Positions 1-9,229 are shown, counted from the first letter of the stretch. The stretch: 37,931 nt of DNA from Sandaracinus sp. (GCA_002699025.1 PABA01000114.1:1-37931), one strand, 5' to 3'. The notes: generated by a model not told the origin, from the sequence alone. Made by a program: numbers and translations.

Positions 1-2
1 GG

Positions 3-116
3 ACCTTCGACGAGGCGGGCGAGGAGCTCCGCCTGGACGAGGGCTTCCACCTCGAGCCGCCTCCGCCCCCGGCCTGGGTCCAGCCCCTCGACGCGGAGTC
101 GGCCTCGGGCCAGTGA
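3..116 (+). CDS. C-terminal end of an unknown protein (partial)
   Basis: The window opens inside a gene. Reading from base 3, 37 codons lead to a TGA at 114-116. The visible tail is acidic and then proline-rich (EPPPPPAWVQPL), typical of a disordered C-terminus. No domain can be named from so little. Codon use (G/C in third positions) fits a real coding frame. It faces the minus-strand gene ending at 376, leaving a 259-bp convergent gap in which I see no convincing gene. Confidence 0.5.
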   Translation, partial: TFDEAGEELRLDEGFHLEPPPPPAWVQPLDAESASGQ

Positions 117-375
117 CTCCGCGCTCGGTGGACGCTGCTCGAAGGCCCGAGAGCTCGCGCCGACTGGTGAGGAACCCGGGCTCGCTTGCCGAGGCGATGC
201 GTCGAGGGGTTGTGTGTCATGGTCCGGGCTGCGTGGAGCGGGGAGAGAGCCAGCTTCGGATCGATCGGATCGCGCTCGCGCTCCGCGCGCCCCGTGCGCA
301 CCCCGCGCCGGAGAGAGAGCGCGAGCGCGGACGGGCTTGGTGGGTGAAGTCCATCCACGAACGGGGGCTCCGGAG

Positions 376-2027
376 TCAGCCGGGGCGGAAGACGAAGGGG
401 TAGCGGACGAGGACGATGCCGCCGCCGCTCGGGCGCGGGAAGCGCCAGCGGCGGACGGCGTGCGCGAGGCAGGCGCCGACGGCGGCGTCGCCGAGCGTGT
501 CCTCGTCGACCGACGCCGAGGCGACTCGACCTTCGGGAGAGATGACGAAGCGGAGGACGAGGCGGCCCGCGAGGCGCGGGTGCTCGCCCAGCCGGCGCTC
601 GTAGCAGTAGCGGGCTTCGTTCGCGTGCTGGCGCACGACGCGCTGGATGACCTCGCGCGAGAGCGCTCCGCGGATGGTGGGGCGTGCGGGGGCGAGCTGG
701 CCGCGGGGGCGGCTCGGGGGCGTGGCGTCCTCCTCGCGGGGTGGGCGCGCCTCGGCGTCGGGCGGGGCGCCCCGGCGACGCACGGTCGCGAAGACGAAGG
801 GGGAGCGGACGCGGACGGTCCCGCCGACGTCGGGGTGGGGGAAGCGCCAGCGGCGGAGTCGCCGGACGACGCACTGCGCGAGCGCGGCGTGTCCCAGCCC
901 GTTCTCGGTGACCCGCGCCGAGCCGACCCGGCCCTGCGGACCGATCTCGAACTCGACGAGGAGCCGCCCGGCCAGCTCCGGTTGCTCGCGCCGTGCCGTC
1001 GCGTAGCAGTGGCGGAGCTCGCGCTCGTGCCGGCGCAGGACGCGGCGCACGGCCTCCCGCGGCAGCGGCCCCCGCACCTCCACGCGCCCGAAGCCCACGC
1101 GCTCGGCGGCCCCCTCGTCTCCGCCCTCTCCGCGACCGCGGCTTCCCAGGCCGAGCGTCCCTTCCCCCGTGCCGCCGCCGCCGCGCCCGGTGCCCCGCAA
1201 GCCGAGCCCGCCGGCCCCGGCCAGCCCTCCGATGGCTGTGGGCGGGCGACGGAGCTCCACGCGCACCTCCACCCGCGGCGGGCCCTGACGCCGCTCGAAG
1301 CGGAGCCGCGCGAGCACGCCTTCGAGGCAGCGCCCGGCCCGCGCGGCGCCTCGTCCGCGTGCTCCTCGTCGAGCTGGACGTCTTCGACCCGGCCCCGCCG
1401 GCTCACGCTCAGCCGGAAGTGCCACGGCGCGGCGACGGTGTGCGGGGCGCAGGCCTCGAGGGCGTCCCGCTGCGCCTCGATGCCCGCGCGGACGGCGTCC
1501 TCCGGGAGCGTCTCGCTCTCGCTCGTCACGGACACCCGCAGGCGAGGCGAGGAGAGCATCGCGTCGCCGAAGGGGGAGGTGCCGGAGGCCATCGCCAGCG
1601 CGCCGAGGAGCCCGACCTGCGGGCGGCGGAGCTCGACCCCGACGCGCGCCAGCGCCGGGCCCTCGCGCCGCTCGAAGCGGAGGCGCCTCAGCTCGCGCAC
1701 GAGGCAGCGCCTGGCGTCGGCGCGCGCCGCGTTCTCGTCCCCGCGCCGATCCTCCTCGGCGTCGGCGACGGAGACGACCCGCCCGCGCCGGTTCACGCCG
1801 AGGCGGAAGCGCCAACGCCCTCCGGTCGTCTCGCGGACGCAGCGCCGGAGGGGCTCCGAGCGGGCCTCGAGGTGGGCGCGCGCCTCCTCCTCGCCGAGAC
1901 CCTCGGCCTCGAAGACGCTCATGGCGAGCCCCGCCGGTCGCGGCGCGACGTTCCGGACCACCTCCTGGGCGGCGAGCGGTGCCACGAAGCCGAAGGTGAG
2001 CGTGAGGGCGAGGCCGGCGGCGCGCAT
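376..2027 (-). pseudogene. secreted protein with four TonB-C / AgmX-PglI-like repeats, apparently frameshifted
   Basis: The start at 2027 encodes a clear signal peptide (MRAAGLALTLTFGFVAPLAAQ). Two divergent repeats follow, each with a Cys, a W-x-F strand and an R-GRV turn. The first continues into DARRCLVRELRRLRFERR. In the second repeat, the matching segment (RAGRCLEGVLARLRFERR) lies in another frame. The shift falls near 1345-1358, where one extra G would restore the frame. The downstream frame ends at 376 and carries two typical AgmX/PglI-type C-terminal domains, each with R-G-L-R-V, CY, GRV and RRWRFP motifs ending in PFVF. Intact, the protein would be about 550 residues with four related modules. 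These domains occur in myxobacterial gliding and envelope proteins and resemble TonB C-termini, so a periplasmic envelope role is inferred. A sequencing or assembly indel is as likely as a true pseudogene. Confidence 0.7.
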
Positions 2028-2033
2028 GGTCCC

Positions 2034-2039
2034 ATCCTA
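2034..2039 (-). promoter_or_regulatory. -10-like TAGGAT box, leaderless arrangement
   Basis: On the minus strand TAGGAT sits exactly 6 nt before the ATG at 2027. Transcription would begin at or next to the start codon. I see no separate Shine-Dalgarno sequence. Compare the similar boxes before the genes at 3126, 9003, 23605 and 37147. Confidence 0.45.
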
Positions 2040-2135
2040 CGGCACGGGGGCGGGCGCCTTCCCGTCGGAGCCCCCTCGCGGCGCGCGAGCCGCGAGCCGC
2101 CACGCCTCGCGTCCCGCGCGTCGGACCGGGAGGCG

Positions 2136-2220
2136 GAAGCTCGGTGTTCCGAAGCTCGGTGTTCCGAAGCTCGGCGTTCCGAAGCTCGGTGTTCCGAAGC
2201 TCGGCGTTCCGAAGCTCGGC
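2136..2220. repeat. 15-bp tandem repeat, five units plus a partial
   Basis: The unit gaagctcgg(t/c)gttcc is repeated five times head to tail, with a sixth partial copy. Copies differ only by a T/C alternation at one position. The array fills the divergent gap between the repeat protein (start 2027) and the PP-loop ATPase (start 2256). It is therefore in the promoter region of one or both. Confidence 0.9.
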
Positions 2221-2255
2221 TCGACACGGTGGCGAGGCGCGGCACCCTCGCGCCC

Positions 2256-2933
2256 ATGGCCGAGACGAAGCGCGTCCTCCTCTCCTGGAGCAGTGGCAAG
2301 GACTGCGCGTGGGCGCTCCACGTGCTGCGTCGGACCGAGGGGGTCGAGGTCGTGGCGCTCCTCACGACCGAGGACGAGAGCCGCGAGCGCGTCGCCATGC
2401 ATCAGGTCCGGCGCGCCCTCCTCGAGGCGCAGCGCGAGGCCATCGGGCTCCCGCTCCTGCGCGTCCCGCTGCCGAGCCCCTGCCCCAACGCGGTCTACGA
2501 AGCGCGCATGGCCGCTGGCCTGGAGGAGGCGCGTGCCCATGGCGTCGACGCGGTGGCCTTCGGTGATCTCTTCCTCGAGGACATCCGGGCCTACCGGGAG
2601 GCGAAGCTCGCGCCCACCGGCCTCGAGCCGCTCTTCCCGATCTTCGGTGCGAACACGGGCGCGCTGGCGCGCGAGATGATCCACGCGGGGCTCGAGGCGG
2701 TCGTGAGCACGGTCGACCTCGCGAAGCTCCCGGCCTCCTTCGCGGGCCGGCGCTGGGACGGCGCGCTCCTGGACGCGCTCCCGCCCGGCGTCGATCCGTG
2801 CGGGGAGAACGGCGAGCTCCACACCTTCGCGACGGCGGGCCCGATGTTCGCGCGGCCGATCCCGGTGGAGGTCGGCGGAATCGAGCAGCGCGAAGGCTTC
2901 GCCTACGCCGATCTGCGCCGCGTCTCGCCGTGA
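2256..2933 (+). CDS. Dph6-like PP-loop ATPase (adenine nucleotide alpha hydrolase family)
   Basis: This 225-residue protein starts with the PP-loop signature SWSSGKDCAWAL (residues 10-21), which binds ATP pyrophosphate. It continues with family features: EDESRERVAMHQVR, a GVDAVAFGDLFLEDIRAYRE segment, GLEPLFPIFG, and HAGLEAVVSTVDL. These match the COG2102 / diphthamide synthetase (Dph6-like) group of N-type ATP pyrophosphatases, which adenylate a carboxylate and then transfer an amine. Bacteria lack diphthamide, so the substrate here is unknown. Length is normal for the bacterial single-domain form. ATG 2256 is chosen because homology begins there. The gene is flanked by the 15-bp array upstream and a 192-bp gap downstream, so it is probably monocistronic. 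Confidence 0.85.
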   Translation: MAETKRVLLSWSSGKDCAWALHVLRRTEGVEVVALLTTEDESRERVAMHQVRRALLEAQREAIGLPLLRVPLPSPCPNAVYEARMAAGLEEARAHGVDAVAFGDLFLEDIRAYREAKLAPTGLEPLFPIFGANTGALAREMIHAGLEAVVSTVDLAKLPASFAGRRWDGALLDALPPGVDPCGENGELHTFATAGPMFARPIPVEVGGIEQREGFAYADLRRVSP

Positions 2934-3112
2934 GCGGCGCTCGCTCTTCGTGCCGGTCGTCAGGGTCGCGCATGGCGTGAACGAGGCTCGTTGCGAGCTC
3001 GGTCGCGCCGGCCCCCGTGGCTCGCAGGGGTGAGCGCGATTCGCTTTCTTTCGTGTGCTTCGAGGAGCGCTCCGTCCGGCGTACGACGGGCGGCGCGCGG
3101 ACGCCGTTCGTG

Positions 3113-3118
3113 TATTTT
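3113..3118 (+). promoter_or_regulatory. -10-like TATTTT box just before a start codon
   Basis: TATTTT lies 7 nt before ATG 3126, inside an unusually AT-rich stretch for this genome. The GGGGAGG between the box and the ATG touches the start codon, which is too close for a normal Shine-Dalgarno. This supports leaderless initiation, or a start at GTG 3138 using that GGAGG. Confidence 0.4.
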
Positions 3119-3125
3119 GGGGAGG

Positions 3126-6100
3126 ATGCAGCTGGGGGTGGCAGCGGCGGAGCGAAGACCTCTGGTCCTCGTGGTCGCCGAAGGACGCTGGGCGCACGTG
3201 CTCGGGGAGACGGTGCGCGCGGCCGGCGGACGGCTCCTGCGCGTGGCGCCCGAGGACGCCGCCCAGATGGTGCCGAAGCTCCGCCCGGACGGCATCGCGC
3301 TCCACGCCGATCCGGAGCTCACGGGGCGCCTCGCCGCGCTGGTGGAGGCGCCGCTCGTGACGCTCGGTCCCGAGGGGGAGCTCGAGGGGGCGTCGCTGCG
3401 GGCGCTGCGCTCGTTCGTCGAAGGGCTGCGGCTCGCTCCTCGAGCGGTGGGGAGCAAGCTGGTCGACACGCGGCCGCCCGACGAGCGCCACGACGTGTTC
3501 GCCGGGCTCCGGCTCTTGCTCGTGGCCGAAGGCCCGGCGCAGGTGGATCGGGTCGCGCACGAGCTCCGCGCGCGGGGAGCCCTGGTCGCGGTGGCCGACG
3601 CGAGCGGCGCGGGGCTCGACCGGGCGCGCGCGATCGATCCGAGCGTGGCCCTCGTCGCGAGCTCCCTCCCCGATCCCGATGGGATGGTCCTGCGGCTCCG
3701 GCGCGACCCGGTGCTGCGCTGGGCCTTCCCCATCGTCTTCGCCTGGCACGCGCTCGAGCACGACCGGGACGGGGCCCTGGACCTGACGCCGCTCGCGGAG
3801 CGGGTGGGCTCGCTCATGTCCGTCGAGGAGGGGCTGCGTCGGCAGCTGGCTGCGCGCGACGCGGTGGTCGCCACGCTCGACCTGATCGGTCCGGCGCGCA
3901 TCCTGCGGATCGCCGGGGACGCCGACGTGGCGCGGGTGAGCCTCCGCGCGCTCTCCGGTCGTGGCGAGGTCGACCTGGCCAACGGGCTCGTGCTCGGCGC
4001 GCGCTGGTGGCAGGACGCGCGGCTCCGGCCTCGCTTCCAGGGGGCGACGGCGCTGGCCGCCGTGCTCGGTCTCGAGGGGGGCTGGGTGCGCATCGAGCAC
4101 CGCCCGGTCGCGCAGCCGGCCGGGGTGCTCTCGCCGCTCGACGAGGCGCTGGCCGAGGCGCGGCTGCTCCTCGACGTGGTCTCGGACGAGATCGGGACCT
4201 CGCCGCACATCCGCGCGCTCACCAGCCTCCTCCCGCCGCCGGCGGATCACGACGCCCCGCCGCTGCCGCCGCTGCCGCCGCCTTCGCCCGTCCCCGTGGC
4301 GTCCGGACGCGCCGACGACACCGAGCCCATGGAGACCGGCGCGTCGGACTCCGGGGCGAGCTTCGTGGAGAGCCTCCTCCAGGACCTCGACGCGGCGCCG
4401 TGCGCCGAGGCCGACCGCGCCGCCGAGGCCGACCGCGCCGACGAGGCCGACGCCGAGTCGGGGGCGGGCCCGTCGCGGGCCGATGCGGCGTGGGCGTCCA
4501 TCGATCGGCAGCGCCTCGACTGGGCGTCGCCCGAGGGCAGCGGCATCCAGCGGAAGCGGCACCGCGTCGGCCGGGGCGCTCCGCCCGAGCCGGCCGCGCT
4601 CCCCGCCGAGTCCGGCGGGGCGGACGCGAGCTCCGCGCCGCCGCCAGCGTCGTCTTCGTCTCAGGTCCTGCCCCCGGCGCCGAACGGAGACGGCCACGAC
4701 GAGCCCGGTCGGAGTGAGGCGTCCCCGGGGCCGGGCGCGCCGCGCGCGCGAGTCGAGCGGCCCGCCGAGCCCGGGGACGAGGCGCCGACGGAGAAGCGGC
4801 CCGCGGTGAGGGTGTCGCCCGGGGGGAGCGCGCCGCCCGAGGCCGGCGCATCGAGCGCGCGCGCCGAGCGGTCCGCCGAGCCCGGGGACGAGGCGCCGAC
4901 GGAGAAGCGGCCCGCGGTGAGGGTGTCGCCCGGGAGCGCGTCGTCCGAGGAGCCGCGCTCGCCGGAGCCGCTCGCCCATCGGCCCGAAGAGGGGCGAGGT
5001 CGCCCGCGGGAGGAGCCGCTCGAAGCTCCCGCGAAGGCGAGCCTTCTGGCGTCGGCGAGCGGAGCGGCGTCGTCGAGCGGAGCGGCGTCAGCGAGCGGAG
5101 CGCCCTCGCCGAGCGGAGCGGGCGGAGCTTCGGCGATGGGTGGAGCGTCGTCGCGGAGCCGGGCGCGGTCGGCGGGCGCCGAGCTTCCACCGGTGCCGCG
5201 GGAGCGCTACGCGACGCCCTTCCTCGGGCCGGCGCCGAAGCGGGAGGACTCGCTGCTCCTGAGCCTCCCGGCGCCCATCCGGCGCCTCGTCCGGGGGAGC
5301 CGGGTGCGCCTCGGGCTCGTGGGCGTGGTCGCGCTCTTCTCGGCGTTCGGGGTGGGGGCCTTGATCGCGAACCTGAGCGGACCGCCGGCGCCGCAGCGGG
5401 AGCCCGTGCTCCGCGAGGGGCCGCGGAGCGCGATGCGGACCGTCTCGGCCTCCGAGCCGAGCGGGCCCTCGGCTCGCCCGGGCGCGCCGCCCCGGGCGCA
5501 CGCGCCGGCGCCGACGCGCGTGGTTCGGGCGGGGGATGAGCGGGCGCGGGACGGCGAGCGGACCGAGCGCGATGGCTCGGAGGCCGGGTCTTCGGCGCGC
5601 TCCGCGCAGGGCGTCGCCGGCTTCGCGGGCGAGGAGGCTCCCGAGGGGACGGACGCCGCCAGAGGGAGCGTGGCTGCGGACTCGGCCGCTGCCCAGCCCG
5701 ACGCTGCCCAGCCCGACGCGGCCGCCTCGGGCGACACGGACTCGAATGGCACGGACGCGCGTGACACGGACTCGAATGACACGGACTCGAATGACACCGT
5801 CGCGAACGACCCGGACGCGAACGCCTCCGCTGCCGCGGGGTCCGACGCCGAGGCCGAGGAGAGCGAGAGGCTCGTGCGCGATCCGCTCCCCGCCTTCGCC
5901 CACGGCGTGCCCCCGAGCGAGCTCGATCCCCACGCGCCCGCCGAGGACCTCGAGAGCGGCGAGGCGCGCGCCCGCTCGGATGCGCTGCGCGGTCGGGCGG
6001 CCCGGGCCCTCGCGGCGGGGGACGAAGGGGAGGCCGAGGCGCTCCTCCATCGCGCCTTCCTCGTGCGCCCGCTCAACCCGCACGTCTCCGCCGACCTCGC

Positions 6101-6278
6101 GCGGCTCTACCTCGAGCAGGACGAGCCCGGCTTCGCCCTGCCTTGGGCGCGTCGCGCGGTCCGGCTGCGGCGCCGGCGCGCGGTCTATCGGCGGCTGCTG
6201 AGCGAGGTGCTCCAGGCCATGGGCGAGCGCGAGGCGGCGCGACGGGCGCGGCTCGCGGCGCGCCGTAGAGAGCGCTGA
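3126..6278 (+). CDS. large membrane protein: receiver-like and PATAN/DUF4388-like N-terminus, disordered linker, TM, TPR tail
   Basis: The protein has 1050 residues. Residues ~125-210 have the alternating fold of a degenerate response-regulator receiver. Residues ~250-325 (LDLIGPARILRIAG, GEVDLANGLVLGARW) resemble a DUF4388/PATAN domain, a module of myxobacterial and cyanobacterial signalling proteins. A long Pro/Ala/Glu/Ser-rich region (about 360-720) contains a 37-residue duplication. One membrane helix follows at ~727-750, then a second acidic disordered region with DTDSN repeats, and finally TPR-like helices at ~949-1050. The TPR part would lie across the membrane from the signalling part. 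Function is unknown; coupling a cytoplasmic sensor module to a periplasmic scaffold is plausible. It ends 13 bp before the end of the convergent STAND regulator. Confidence 0.75.
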   Translation: MQLGVAAAERRPLVLVVAEGRWAHVLGETVRAAGGRLLRVAPEDAAQMVPKLRPDGIALHADPELTGRLAALVEAPLVTLGPEGELEGASLRALRSFVEGLRLAPRAVGSKLVDTRPPDERHDVFAGLRLLLVAEGPAQVDRVAHELRARGALVAVADASGAGLDRARAIDPSVALVASSLPDPDGMVLRLRRDPVLRWAFPIVFAWHALEHDRDGALDLTPLAERVGSLMSVEEGLRRQLAARDAVVATLDLIGPARILRIAGDADVARVSLRALSGRGEVDLANGLVLGARWWQDARLRPRFQGATALAAVLGLEGGWVRIEHRPVAQPAGVLSPLDEALAEARLLLDVVSDEIGTSPHIRALTSLLPPPADHDAPPLPPLPPPSPVPVASGRADDTEPMETGASDSGASFVESLLQDLDAAPCAEADRAAEADRADEADAESGAGPSRADAAWASIDRQRLDWASPEGSGIQRKRHRVGRGAPPEPAALPAESGGADASSAPPPASSSSQVLPPAPNGDGHDEPGRSEASPGPGAPRARVERPAEPGDEAPTEKRPAVRVSPGGSAPPEAGASSARAERSAEPGDEAPTEKRPAVRVSPGSASSEEPRSPEPLAHRPEEGRGRPREEPLEAPAKASLLASASGAASSSGAASASGAPSPSGAGGASAMGGASSRSRARSAGAELPPVPRERYATPFLGPAPKREDSLLLSLPAPIRRLVRGSRVRLGLVGVVALFSAFGVGALIANLSGPPAPQREPVLREGPRSAMRTVSASEPSGPSARPGAPPRAHAPAPTRVVRAGDERARDGERTERDGSEAGSSARSAQGVAGFAGEEAPEGTDAARGSVAADSAAAQPDAAQPDAAASGDTDSNGTDARDTDSNDTDSNDTVANDPDANASAAAGSDAEAEESERLVRDPLPAFAHGVPPSELDPHAPAEDLESGEARARSDALRGRAARALAAGDEGEAEALLHRAFLVRPLNPHVSADLARLYLEQDEPGFALPWARRAVRLRRRRAVYRRLLSEVLQAMGEREAARRARLAARRRER
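4755..4934 (+). repeat. 111-bp tandem duplication inside a coding region
   Basis: Bases 4755-4823 recur at 4866-4934, an offset of 111 bp (37 codons). The copies are nearly identical, duplicating a segment containing PAEPGDEAPTEKRP in the disordered linker of the large membrane protein. The reading frame is preserved. Confidence 0.85.
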
Positions 6279-6291
6279 CGAGCGCGGCGCC

Positions 6292-9003
6292 TCACTGCAC
6301 CCGCAGCGGGACGGAGGGATCGAGCAGATAGCCCCCTTCGCCCGTCACGAGCGCCTCGCTCAACCCCAGCTTGCGCAAGGAGGAGAGGGCGACCCGCAGT
6401 CGGATGCGCGCCGCGTCCTCGAGGATCTGCTCCCCAGGCCAGCCGGCGGCCACGAGCTCGGCGGCCGGGACGACCTCCCCCGGCCGGCGCCGCCGCTCGT
6501 CGACCAGGGCCACCAGCACCCGGCGGAGCGTGCGCTTGCGGCCGAGCTCGACCTCCTCGCCGCGCCACCGGAACCAGGCCCCCTCCGCGTCGACGAGGAG
6601 CGTGTGGCCGAGCTCCGCGCGGACGCCCGCCACCAGCTCGCGCACGACCGAGCCGGCCGCGCGGACGTCGATCGGACCGACGCGCACTTCCGCGTCCCGC
6701 TCGATCTCCGCGAGCCGCTCGAGGGCCCCATCCTCCGCGTGCTCGGCGAGCCGGGCCACGGGCGCGAGCGCTCGCGCCACCGCGCGCACCTCCTCCGCGG
6801 CGTCCTCGGGCGCCGCCACCGGCGCGCCCGAGCGGCGGGCCTCGAGCGCTTGCAGCCAGACCCCGAAGAGGTCCCCGAGCAGCGCGTTGCCGACCCCGGC
6901 GAAGAAGTCCCGGGCCCGCGCGAGGTCGACCTCCGCCTCGCTCCACCGACCGAGCGCGAGGGCGGCCACGCCCCGGTAGCCGATGGCCAGGTGGCCGTGC
7001 TGCCGATGCTCGCCGGCGAGCGCCGCGTCGAGCCCGGCCGAGAGGCCCGCGTGCGCCTCGGCGGGGCGGCGGGCGATCAGGTCGACCAGCGCGCGCTGCA
7101 CGGCGAGGGCCGTGGTCAGGATCGCGTCGCCGGCTCGGGCGTGGGCGAGGGCGGCCCGCTCGAGCTCGCGCGCCGCCTCCCCGTCCTCGCCGGCTTCCAC
7201 GTGGAGCTCGGCGAGGTAGCTGCGCGTGACCGCCTCCCAGCGGAGGTTCCCCGTCCGCTGGTGGGCCGCGAGCGCCTCGTTCCAGGCCTCCTGCGCGCGC
7301 GGATCCTGGTGCAGGAACTTCCGCACCGCGCCGAGCCGGTCGAGCGTCTCACCGAGCGCCCACTCGTCGCCGAGGGCCCGGTCCACGGCGCGCGCCTCCT
7401 CGAGCAGCTCGAGCGCCTCCCGCAGCGCGCCCACGTGCATGCGCGCCGAGGCCAGGGCGCGGAGCGCGCGGGAGGTCGCCCGCCGGTGGCCCTCGGCCCG
7501 GGCGATGCTCAAGGCGTCGCGCGCGTGGAGCTCGCTCGCCTCCACCTCGCCGAGGCGCCACAGGGCGCTCGCCAGCACCGCGAGCGCCCGTGCCTCCGCG
7601 TCGCGCTCGCCGAGCTCCCGCGCCCGCTCCCAGGCCTCCGAGAGCCGGTGCGTCGCCTCCCGGAGCGCGCCCGAGGCGAGGAGCGCGTGCCCGAGCGAGA
7701 TGGTGAGGCGCACGCGGGTCGGGGAGCTCTCGGGCAGATCCGCCGCCGCCGCCTCGAGCGCCTCCCGCGGCCGGCCGCCGCCCCCGAGCTCGGCCCGCGC
7801 CGCGAGGACCAACGCGAAGCGCCCGCGCGCCTCGGCCGTCTCCCCCTCGCGCGCGAAGTGCTCGAGATCCTCCCGCTCGGCGTCGAGGCGCCGCGCCGCC
7901 TGGGGCCCGTCCTCCGTCGCGAGCGCATTCACGTTCGCCTCGGCCCGGGCGAGGAGCGCCTCGGCATGGCGTCGCCGGGTCTCGCCTTCCGGGTCGCGCT
8001 CGGCGAGCTGCTCCGTCGCGAAGGCGCGCACGCCGTCGTAGAGCCGGAAGCGCGCCTCGGGCAGGTCGCCCCGGCGCTCTCGCGTCACCAGCGAGTGCTC
8101 CACGAGGCGCTGGATCACGTCCATGGGCCAGGGCGCGCCCTCGTCGAGGGCGAGCACGGCCTCGGCCGCGGCGAGCGTGAAGCCCGCGCGGAAGACCGAG
8201 AGCTGCGCGAGGGCGGCCTGCTCCCAGGGGCGCAGGAGCTCCCAGGAGGTCACGATGGCGGCGCGGAGCGTGGCGTGTCGGGCGGCGTCGTTCGGGCCCG
8301 CCGCGGAGAGCTCGAGCGGGTGGGCGAGGCCGCGGGCGATCTCGGCGGTGCCCATCGCGTGCATGCGCGCCGCCGCGAGCTCGATCGCGAGCGGGATGCC
8401 CTCGAGCCGCGCGACGATGGCCTCGACGCGCGCGAGGTCGGCGTCGTCGGGGGACCAGCCCGGGCGCGCGGTGGCGGCGCGGGCCAGGAAGAGCCGGCTG
8501 GCCGGGCTCGGCGCGCCATCGCCGTCGGCGCGCTCGGTCGGGAGGGGCGCCAGGGAGATCACCCGCTCGCCGCGGAGCCGCAAGGGGCGCCGGGAGGTGA
8601 TGAGGAAGCGTGCCGCGTCGCGCCCCCGCCAGCGCGCGATGGTCTCGGCCGCCTCCTCGGCGAGGTGTTCGAAGTCATCGAGCCAGACCGTCGGCCGGCC
8701 TCGCGCACAGAGGGCCCGGCCGAGGCGCTCGGCGGCGCGCGGGGCGTCCTCGCTCTCGTCGTGCGTGAGCAGATCCAGCGCCCGCGCGAGGCTCGCGCGG
8801 AGGGCCGCCAGATCGGCGCAGGAAGCCGCGTCCACGAAGAGCGTCTCGTCCGCGGGCGCGTCCGAGAGGAGCTCGCGCGCGAGGCGCGACTTCCCGATGC
8901 CGGGCGGGCCGACGAGCGTGACGAGGTCCGCCGCCGCCAGCGCGCTGCGCGCCTCTTCCAGCTCCGGGCGCGGGACCCAGGCCGTCTCGGCTCGGCTACG
9001 CAC
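6292..9003 (-). CDS. STAND-type ATPase transcriptional regulator with C-terminal winged helix
   Basis: This 903-residue protein has a Walker A at VGPPGIGKS (31-39), a Walker B at TVWLDD (105-110), a sensor-like FLITSRRPLRLRGE and the GLPLA-type motif LEGIPLAIELAA. This is the NB-ARC/AfsR/MalT-like STAND layout. A long array of helical TPR-like repeats follows (about 400-750). The last ~100 residues look like an OmpR/PhoB-type winged helix (GRKRTLRRVLVALVDERRRRPGEVV, then a final beta-hairpin). STAND proteins switch by ATP-dependent oligomerisation when TPRs sense a ligand. DNA binding by the C-terminus is inferred. The GTG at 9003 is chosen because an extended TGATACGCT box lies 5 nt upstream and homology starts there. 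A CTG at about 9021 is an alternative. Confidence 0.8.
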   Translation of the reverse strand: MRSRAETAWVPRPELEEARSALAAADLVTLVGPPGIGKSRLARELLSDAPADETLFVDAASCADLAALRASLARALDLLTHDESEDAPRAAERLGRALCARGRPTVWLDDFEHLAEEAAETIARWRGRDAARFLITSRRPLRLRGERVISLAPLPTERADGDGAPSPASRLFLARAATARPGWSPDDADLARVEAIVARLEGIPLAIELAAARMHAMGTAEIARGLAHPLELSAAGPNDAARHATLRAAIVTSWELLRPWEQAALAQLSVFRAGFTLAAAEAVLALDEGAPWPMDVIQRLVEHSLVTRERRGDLPEARFRLYDGVRAFATEQLAERDPEGETRRRHAEALLARAEANVNALATEDGPQAARRLDAEREDLEHFAREGETAEARGRFALVLAARAELGGGGRPREALEAAAADLPESSPTRVRLTISLGHALLASGALREATHRLSEAWERARELGERDAEARALAVLASALWRLGEVEASELHARDALSIARAEGHRRATSRALRALASARMHVGALREALELLEEARAVDRALGDEWALGETLDRLGAVRKFLHQDPRAQEAWNEALAAHQRTGNLRWEAVTRSYLAELHVEAGEDGEAARELERAALAHARAGDAILTTALAVQRALVDLIARRPAEAHAGLSAGLDAALAGEHRQHGHLAIGYRGVAALALGRWSEAEVDLARARDFFAGVGNALLGDLFGVWLQALEARRSGAPVAAPEDAAEEVRAVARALAPVARLAEHAEDGALERLAEIERDAEVRVGPIDVRAAGSVVRELVAGVRAELGHTLLVDAEGAWFRWRGEEVELGRKRTLRRVLVALVDERRRRPGEVVPAAELVAAGWPGEQILEDAARIRLRVALSSLRKLGLSEALVTGEGGYLLDPSVPLRVQ

Positions 9004-9008
9004 GCCCC

Positions 9009-9014
9009 AGCGTA
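9009..9014 (-). promoter_or_regulatory. -10-like TACGCT box, leaderless arrangement
   Basis: On the minus strand TACGCT, preceded by TGA (extended -10 style TGnTA), ends 5 nt before GTG 9003 of the STAND regulator. It supports both that start and leaderless transcription. Confidence 0.45.
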
Positions 9015-9148
9015 TCAGCTCGGAGGCGGTCGTGATGGACCCGTCGCGACCCGGTCTCGGGGGGCGTCGCCAAAGGCCCGTCCGGGAGAGGCATCGCGAC
9101 CTCCTCGCGCCCCGCGATGGCACGCATCGCGGGGCGTTCGCGCCACCG

Positions 9149-9197
9149 ACAGATGCCGGCACAGACCGCGACAGAAGAGTTAACGCACGGTTAATCT
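9149..9197 (+). promoter_or_regulatory. helically phased direct repeats overlapping a -10 box
   Basis: GTTAA occurs at 9179-9183 and 9190-9194, exactly 11 bp apart. ACAGA occurs at 9149, 9161 and 9171. The hexamer TAATCT (9192-9197) fits a -10 box for the gene starting at 9230, with no good -35 at the usual distance. Direct repeats with 11-bp spacing are the usual targets of OmpR/PhoB/SARP-type winged helices, and the divergent neighbour encodes such a domain. Assigning that regulator to this site is inference. Confidence 0.4.
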
Positions 9198-9229
9198 CGC
9201 GCGCGCAGCAGCCGTGGCAGGCTGGGAGC

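Noticed and set aside
2037-4979. 980-codon open frame on the minus strand
   Set aside because: It is antisense to the PP-loop ATPase and the large membrane protein, is Arg/Gly/Pro-rich and has no domain. It is a product of high GC.
6604-9183. 859-codon open frame on the plus strand
   Set aside because: Antisense shadow of the STAND regulator, with no recognisable domain. The minus frame carries Walker A and B motifs.
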